DNA from: Atlantibacter sp. RC6
GTDB taxonomy: Bacteria > Pseudomonadota > Gammaproteobacteria > Enterobacterales > Enterobacteriaceae
Length of the DNA: 64,000 bases
Direction of reading: 5' to 3'
Assembly (NCBI RefSeq): GCF_014193285.1
Contig: NZ_JACHZE010000005.1
Coordinates: forward strand, 124,001-188,000
Shown here: positions 59,593 through 64,000 of the stretch, piece after piece
Position numbering within the stretch: the stretch's first letter is position 1
Layout: every line of letters starts with the position of its first letter
Position numbers and translations under genes: made by a program
Notes under the pieces: generated by a model
Seen by the model: only the letters and a program-made list of their open reading frames with translations
Database searches by the model: none
Told to the model about the DNA's origin: nothing

Positions 59593-60383
59593 TATTGCTG
59601 ACAGCCAGGGCACCAGTAAAACGGTCGCGACGAGAGCGTGGTTTTCTCAATGATCCCCCCGCAGCGCCGGCATTTTTTCCCGGCACGGTGAAACACTTCA
59701 AAGCGGAACAGCGCCCCGTGGTGCGTGTTCTCGTCCACCTGTCCGCGCGTCTGGTAAGAAAGGCGCGGAATGGACAGACAGGCGGTGGCGAGCCTGTCCA
59801 GTTGCGGCTCCGTTAACTCAGCGGCTTTGTGGCGCGGCGCGAGCTGGGCCTGCCAGAGGATTTCTACCCGCAGATAGTTGCCCAGCCCCGCCAGAAACGC
59901 CTGGTCCAGCAGCAAACCGCTGAACTGCCGGCGGTTAAAACGCGGGCTCAACAGCCGCGCTTTTACCTCGTCCGCCGTCAGGGTCATATCCAGCACGTCC
60001 GGGCCAATACGGGTCAGGAAAGGATGCTGCGCCACCTGCTCCGGGGTCAGTATCGCAATATCCGACGCACTGTATAACAAAATCGCTTTATCCGCGGTTT
60101 CCAACCGAACCCGTAAAATACGTGTGGTTTTCGGCTGCGCGCCCGCTTTTACCACCCGCCAGACGCCGTAAAGTTGGTTGTGGCTATACAGTACCAGCCC
60201 GCCGGAAAAATGAGTGAGCAGCGCTTTGCCACAGGTTTGCATCCGCACCACATGTTGACCGATCAAGCTCGCCTGAAAAGGTTGTAATTCGGGGAACGCA
60301 AACCAGGCTGCGGTTAACGGTTTGCCCTGGATTGCTGCCTCCAGGGTATCCGCCGCGCGGCGGATCTCCGGCCCTTCTGGCAT
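59592..60383 (-). CDS. nei: Endonuclease VIII Nei
   Basis: Bifunctional DNA glycosylase/AP lyase for oxidised pyrimidines. Fpg/Nei family, 263 residues. N-terminal [11 protein letters not shown] with catalytic Pro2/Glu3 (proline exposed after Met removal) and Lys53 equivalent in [10 protein letters not shown]2TH region around [37 protein letters not shown]-terminal zinc finger [26 protein letters not shown]. First in a leftward direction after gltA; pxpA ends 13 nt upstream. Confidence 0.97.
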   Translation of the reverse strand: MPEGPEIRRAADTLEAAIQGKPLTAAWFAFPELQPFQASLIGQHVVRMQTCGKALLTHFSGGLVLYSHNQLYGVWRVVKAGAQPKTTRILRVRLETADKAILLYSASDIAILTPEQVAQHPFLTRIGPDVLDMTLTADEVKARLLSPRFNRRQFSGLLLDQAFLAGLGNYLRVEILWQAQLAPRHKAAELTEPQLDRLATACLSIPRLSYQTRGQVDENTHHGALFRFEVFHRAGKKCRRCGGIIEKTTLSSRPFYWCPGCQQ

Positions 60384-60396
60384 AAAGATTCCTTAG

Positions 60397-61134
60397 CTAC
60401 TCAGCGGTAATAGCAATGTTGCGCGCTAAAAATACCTCACGCAGCCTGCGGGCGAACGCTAACGCGTGCGCGCCATCGCCATGAATACAGACCGTCTCGG
60501 CCTGTACCGCTACCCGGGTACCGTCGCGGGCAACCACGCTCCCCTGCTCCACCATCGCCAGCGTTTGGGTCAGCGCATCATCTTGATTATCAATTAATGC
60601 GTCCGGCTCGCTGCGCGGCGCCAGTGTCCCGTCGGCGCGATACCTCCGGTCGGCGAACACTTCCTGGCGCGCGCGTAAACCATAACGCCGGGCGGCGAAA
60701 ATCAGCTCGCTGCCCGCCAGCCCCACCAGCCGCAACGCGGGATTAAAATCGCGGGTTGCGCGGGCAATGGCGTCGGCAAGCTGCGGATCGCGGGCTGCCT
60801 GGTTGTACAACATCCCATGCGGTTTGACGTGCGTCATCCGCCCGCCCTGGGCGCGGGTTATCGCATCCAGCGCGCCAAGCTGATACAACATTTGGGCGTA
60901 AACCGTGTCCGGCGGCAACGCCATGGCGCTACGCCCAAAATTATCGCGATCGGGGAAAGAAGGATGCGCGCCGATGGCCACACCGTTTTCCAGCGCCAGC
61001 CGTACGCTTTGTTGCATGGTCAACGCATCCCCGGCATGGAAGCCAGTAGCGATATTGGCGGATGACACCAGTTTCAGCAGCGCCGCGTCATTGCCGCAGC
61101 CTTCGCCAAGATCGGCGTTTAAATCAATCTTCAT
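60397..61134 (-). CDS. pxpA: 5-oxoprolinase subunit A PxpA (YbgL, LamB/YcsF family)
   Basis: 245 residues from ATG 61134 ([20 protein letters not shown]), the family length; an open frame up to 61236 runs inside pxpC. PxpABC hydrolyses 5-oxoproline (pyroglutamate) to glutamate with ATP. The first strand DLNADLGEG and [11 protein letters not shown] are the family hallmarks. Last of the leftward ybgI-pxpB-pxpC-pxpA group. Confidence 0.96.
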   Translation of the reverse strand: MKIDLNADLGEGCGNDAALLKLVSSANIATGFHAGDALTMQQSVRLALENGVAIGAHPSFPDRDNFGRSAMALPPDTVYAQMLYQLGALDAITRAQGGRMTHVKPHGMLYNQAARDPQLADAIARATRDFNPALRLVGLAGSELIFAARRYGLRARQEVFADRRYRADGTLAPRSEPDALIDNQDDALTQTLAMVEQGSVVARDGTRVAVQAETVCIHGDGAHALAFARRLREVFLARNIAITAE

Positions 61135-62056
61135 TCGCCAGCCGCCATTCCAGTTGTTCAAAGTAGCGTTGTTGATGCGTCCGCGCTTCCAGCGCTTCTT
61201 CAAGCGTGCAACGATCGAAATGCAGCGGCTCGCCAAGACGCAGCTGCGCCAGGTTGTACATGTCCGCCTCGATCACGCAGGCGATACGCGGGTAGCCGCC
61301 GGTGGTCTGGGCGTCATTCATCAGCACAATGGGCTGGCCGTTATGCGGCACCTGTACCACGCCGGGCAGCAGGCCGTGAGAAACCAGTTCGCGGGATTCT
61401 GTCCGCTCGAGCACATGGCCGTTGAGCCGGTAACCCATGCGGTTGCTTTGCGGGCTGAGCTTCCAGGGCGCGCGCCAGAACGCCTCCCGGGCGGCAGGCG
61501 AAAATTCGTGATATTCCGGCCCCGGCAAGGCGCGAATGCGGTTGCCCCACAGCAGCTGATGCACCCCGCGGCTTTGCAGGAATTTGCGCGTCGCCGGGCG
61601 CAACGGCAGGCGATCGCCATCCTGAAGCCTGCGCCCTTCAAACCCGCCGAAACCGGCTTTTAAATCGGTACTGTACGACCCCATGATTTTCGGCACGTCG
61701 ATGCCGCCGGCAACCGCCAGATAGCTGCGCATACCGCGCTTCGGCAGCGCCAGTTTTAACTGCTGGCCCGCACGTACCGGCAAGCGCCAGCCGGTCCACA
61801 CGGAGTGGCCGTCAAGGGTTGCGCCGCAGGCCGCGCCGGTTAACGCGAACCAGCCGTCCTGATGAAAGGCGACAGTGCATTGCCCGAGAGTCATTTCCAG
61901 CGCCGCCATATCCGGCTCATTGCCCACCAGTAAATTGGCGATGCGCAGCGCGGGGGTGTCCATCGCGCCGCAGCGGCTAATGCCCGCCTGGCGTAAGCCG
62001 TGCCGTCCGCCGTCCTGCACCGTGGTGCTTATCCCTGCGCGAATAATCTCTAACAC
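61124..62056 (-). CDS. pxpC: 5-oxoprolinase subunit C PxpC (YbgK)
   Basis: 310-residue biotin-dependent carboxyltransferase-like subunit (allophanate hydrolase subunit 2 family), with [26 protein letters not shown] at the N-terminus and [28 protein letters not shown] near residue 245. Overlaps pxpA by 11 nt and pxpB by 7 nt, indicating tight coupling. Confidence 0.95.
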   Translation of the reverse strand: MLEIIRAGISTTVQDGGRHGLRQAGISRCGAMDTPALRIANLLVGNEPDMAALEMTLGQCTVAFHQDGWFALTGAACGATLDGHSVWTGWRLPVRAGQQLKLALPKRGMRSYLAVAGGIDVPKIMGSYSTDLKAGFGGFEGRRLQDGDRLPLRPATRKFLQSRGVHQLLWGNRIRALPGPEYHEFSPAAREAFWRAPWKLSPQSNRMGYRLNGHVLERTESRELVSHGLLPGVVQVPHNGQPIVLMNDAQTTGGYPRIACVIEADMYNLAQLRLGEPLHFDRCTLEEALEARTHQQRYFEQLEWRLANED

Positions 62057-62706
62057 ACGCCCTCCTTAGACGGCACAAAACGCACCCGGTCGCCGGGCTG
62101 TAATAACGTGGCAGGCTGACGTTGCGGATCGAACAACCGCAGATCGGTACGGCCAATAAGTTGCCAGCCGCCGGGGGTGGGCAACGGATAGATCCCGGTC
62201 TGGCTACCGCCGATCCCCACCGATCCGGCAGGCACCTCAAGACGCGGTTCGGCGCGACGCGGCGTGGCGAGGCTGGCGGGCAGCCCACCGAGATACGGGA
62301 ACCCCGGCTGGAAGCCGATAAAGTAGACGATATAATCCGCGTTCGCATGGCGTTCTACCACCTGGCGCTCGCTGAGCCCGGTGTGGCGCGCCACTTCAGC
62401 GAGATCCGGGCCCTGTTCGCCGCCGTAGATCACCGGGATCTCAATCAGCCGTGATTCCAGCGTCACCGCCTCACTCTCTTCCCACCAGCGCTGCAAGCGC
62501 TCAATGGCGTTCAGTGCCGAGGCGGCCGGATCGCGTAACGTCACGGTGATATTATTCATCCCCGGGATCACTTCCACTACCGCCGGTACGTCCGCCAGAC
62601 GCTGCACCAGGCCCCAGATCCGCTGCTGGCTTTCAAGAGTGACTGGCGGTTCCAGTTCCAGAACCACCGCGCTTTCTCCTAACAGATAACACCGCGCTCG
62701 CTGCAC
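62050..62706 (-). CDS. pxpB: 5-oxoprolinase subunit B PxpB (YbgJ)
   Basis: 218-residue allophanate hydrolase subunit 1/KipI-type protein. GTG 62706 is chosen because AAAGGTG precedes it at good spacing and the result ([19 protein letters not shown]) has the E. coli length; a TTG at 62724 is less likely. Motifs [46 protein letters not shown]. Immediately follows ybgI. Confidence 0.94.
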   Translation of the reverse strand: MQRARCYLLGESAVVLELEPPVTLESQQRIWGLVQRLADVPAVVEVIPGMNNITVTLRDPAASALNAIERLQRWWEESEAVTLESRLIEIPVIYGGEQGPDLAEVARHTGLSERQVVERHANADYIVYFIGFQPGFPYLGGLPASLATPRRAEPRLEVPAGSVGIGGSQTGIYPLPTPGGWQLIGRTDLRLFDPQRQPATLLQPGDRVRFVPSKEGVC

Positions 62707-62720
62707 TGTTTCACCTTTAC

Positions 62721-63464
62721 TCAAGCTGGATTAGGGATGTCGATAAATGTCACATCCAGATCGGTGGTTTCGTTCAACCACTCGCTCAGGGCGCGAATGC
62801 CGCCGCGCTCGGTGGCGTGATGGCCTGCGGCATAGAAATGCAGCCCCTGCTCGCGCGCTGAATGGATGGTTTGTTCGGAGACTTCCCCGGTGATAAACGC
62901 ATCAACGCCAAAGCGCGCGGCGCTGTCGATAAAGCTCTGGCCGCCGCCGGTACACCAGGCGACGCGTTTCACGTCGGCAGGCCCGGTATCGCCGCACCAC
63001 AGCGGACGGCGACCCAGCCGCGCCTCAATCCACGAAGCCAGTTCCAGCCCCGGCACCGGCATCGACAGTTCGCCCCAGGGCACCAGCGGTTCAATCTCGC
63101 CTTTGACCTCAATGCCTAATAGCGCGGCGAGCTGGGCGTTATTGCCCAACTGCGGGTGGGCATCCAGCGGCAGATGCCAGCCATAAAGGTTGATATCGTT
63201 CGCCAGCAACGTTTTCAGGCGCTGGCGCTTCATGCCGCGAATGACGGGCGACTCGCCCTTCCAGAAATAGCCGTGGTGAACAATTACCGCATCCGCCTGC
63301 TGGCGAACCGCCTCGTCGAGCAGCGCCTGGCTTGCCGTCACGCCGGTGATAATTTTCTGCACGGTTTCGCGCCCTTCGACCTGCAAGCCGTTTGGCGCAT
63401 AGTCGTTAAAGGCCGCGCTATTAAGCTGCTGATTGATCAGGCTTTCCAGTTCGGTATTCTTCAT
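62721..63464 (-). CDS. ybgI: NIF3-family dinuclear metal protein YbgI
   Basis: 247 residues, as E. coli YbgI, a toroidal hexamer with a dinuclear metal site. Metal-binding histidines in [14 protein letters not shown] (about residues 59-72) and [21 protein letters not shown] near the C-terminus. Often labelled GTP cyclohydrolase 1 type 2 or radiation-resistance protein; its physiological substrate is not settled. Between phr and pxpB. Confidence 0.95.
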   Translation of the reverse strand: MKNTELESLINQQLNSAAFNDYAPNGLQVEGRETVQKIITGVTASQALLDEAVRQQADAVIVHHGYFWKGESPVIRGMKRQRLKTLLANDINLYGWHLPLDAHPQLGNNAQLAALLGIEVKGEIEPLVPWGELSMPVPGLELASWIEARLGRRPLWCGDTGPADVKRVAWCTGGGQSFIDSAARFGVDAFITGEVSEQTIHSAREQGLHFYAAGHHATERGGIRALSEWLNETTDLDVTFIDIPNPA

Positions 63465-63476
63465 GATGGCTCCCTG

Positions 63477-64000
63477 TTACTGTTTGCGCGCCGCTTCATA
63501 TGCCGCGAGCGTGGCGACTCGCGCCTGTTTGTGTTCGACAATCGGTTGTGGGTAATCAATCGTCACCCCCTGCTTCTGCGCCCATTGCCACGGCTGATGC
63601 ACCGCTTTACCGGGAATATCGTTGAGTTCCGGCAGCCACTGGCGCACAAAATCGCCCTGCGGGTCGAAGCGTTCGCCCTGGGTGGTCGGGTTAAAAATGC
63701 GAAACCAGGGTGCCGCATCATGCCCCGTCGAGGCCACCCATTGCCAGCCGCCATTATTGGCCGCCAGCATCCCATCCACCAACTGCGACATAAAATAACG
63801 TTCCCCTCTGCGCCAGTCGATAAGCAAGTCCTTCACCAAAAAGCTGCCGACAATCATCCGTAAGCGGTTATGCATCCAGCCGGTGGTGTTCATCTGGCGC
63901 ATGGCGGCATCGACAATCGGGTAGCCGGTTTTCCCCTCGCACCAGGCGGTGAACTGCGCCTCGTCGTTGTTCCACTGCACCCGGTCGGTCCAGGGAATAA
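63477..64000 (-). CDS. phr: Deoxyribodipyrimidine photolyase (C-terminal part; start beyond window)
   Basis: The last 174 codons of a CPD photolyase that repairs cyclobutane pyrimidine dimers with blue light. The FAD-binding domain signature [53 protein letters not shown] and the electron-transfer tryptophans ([24 protein letters not shown]) are present. The frame is open to the right edge, so the N-terminal MTHF-binding half lies outside. 12 nt upstream of ybgI. Confidence 0.96.
   Translation of the reverse strand, partial: IPWTDRVQWNNDEAQFTAWCEGKTGYPIVDAAMRQMNTTGWMHNRLRMIVGSFLVKDLLIDWRRGERYFMSQLVDGMLAANNGGWQWVASTGHDAAPWFRIFNPTTQGERFDPQGDFVRQWLPELNDIPGKAVHQPWQWAQKQGVTIDYPQPIVEHKQARVATLAAYEAARKQ

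Overview
The window is a chromosomal segment of an Enterobacteriaceae member. Gene order follows the E. coli K-12 bio-gal-nad-tol-cyd-suc-sdh-gltA-nei-phr backbone almost gene for gene, and most proteins look near-identical to the E. coli ones as I know them. The complete hut (histidine utilisation) cluster between bio and gal, the mng genes and the GC-rich codon use fit a Klebsiella/Enterobacter/Kosakonia-type genus better than E. coli itself. I cannot fix the genus from sequence reading alone.

Layout: 1-3480 biotin synthesis (bioF partial and bioB leftward, bioA rightward, with a BirA operator between). 3481-5426 an ERIC element, ybhB and a small AT-rich islet with a broken STM2901-like gene and a DUF1493 gene. 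5427-11718 hutIGC and hutUH. 11915-15266 ybhC, pgl, ybhA. 15267-20533 molybdate genes modABC, acrZ, modE, modF. 20738-24995 galETKM. 25198-30691 gpmA, aroG, ybgS, zitB, pnuC, nadA. 31043-31603 an Ail/Lom-type outer membrane protein. 31604-32648 a leftward tRNA-Lys/tRNA-Val array full of tRNA-3'-end repeats. 32808-38423 ybgC-tolQRAB-pal-cpoB. 38558-41829 cydABX-ybgE with a possible leader ORF. 42396-47874 mngAB and mngR. 47873-57609 sdhCDAB-sucABCD with a probable SdhX sRNA at its end. 58264-59550 gltA. 59592-60383 nei. 60397-63464 pxpABC and ybgI. 63477-64000 phr (partial).

Functionally the window is mostly housekeeping: central carbon metabolism (gal, gpmA, pgl, gltA, 2-oxoglutarate dehydrogenase, succinate dehydrogenase, succinyl-CoA synthetase), cytochrome bd, the Tol-Pal envelope machine, cofactor synthesis (biotin, NAD) and catabolic modules (histidine, mannosylglycerate, 5-oxoproline). 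Many operators are readable by eye: BirA, HutC, CRP, ModE, GalR (external and internal), Fur, TyrR and NadR. The least ordinary stretch is the tRNA-Lys array. Four copies of the last 18 nt of tRNA-Lys are each joined to chains of short hairpins, and two of them form 155-bp tandem units with duplicated terminators. This resembles the rtT repeats of the E. coli tyrT operon but sits at a different tRNA locus.
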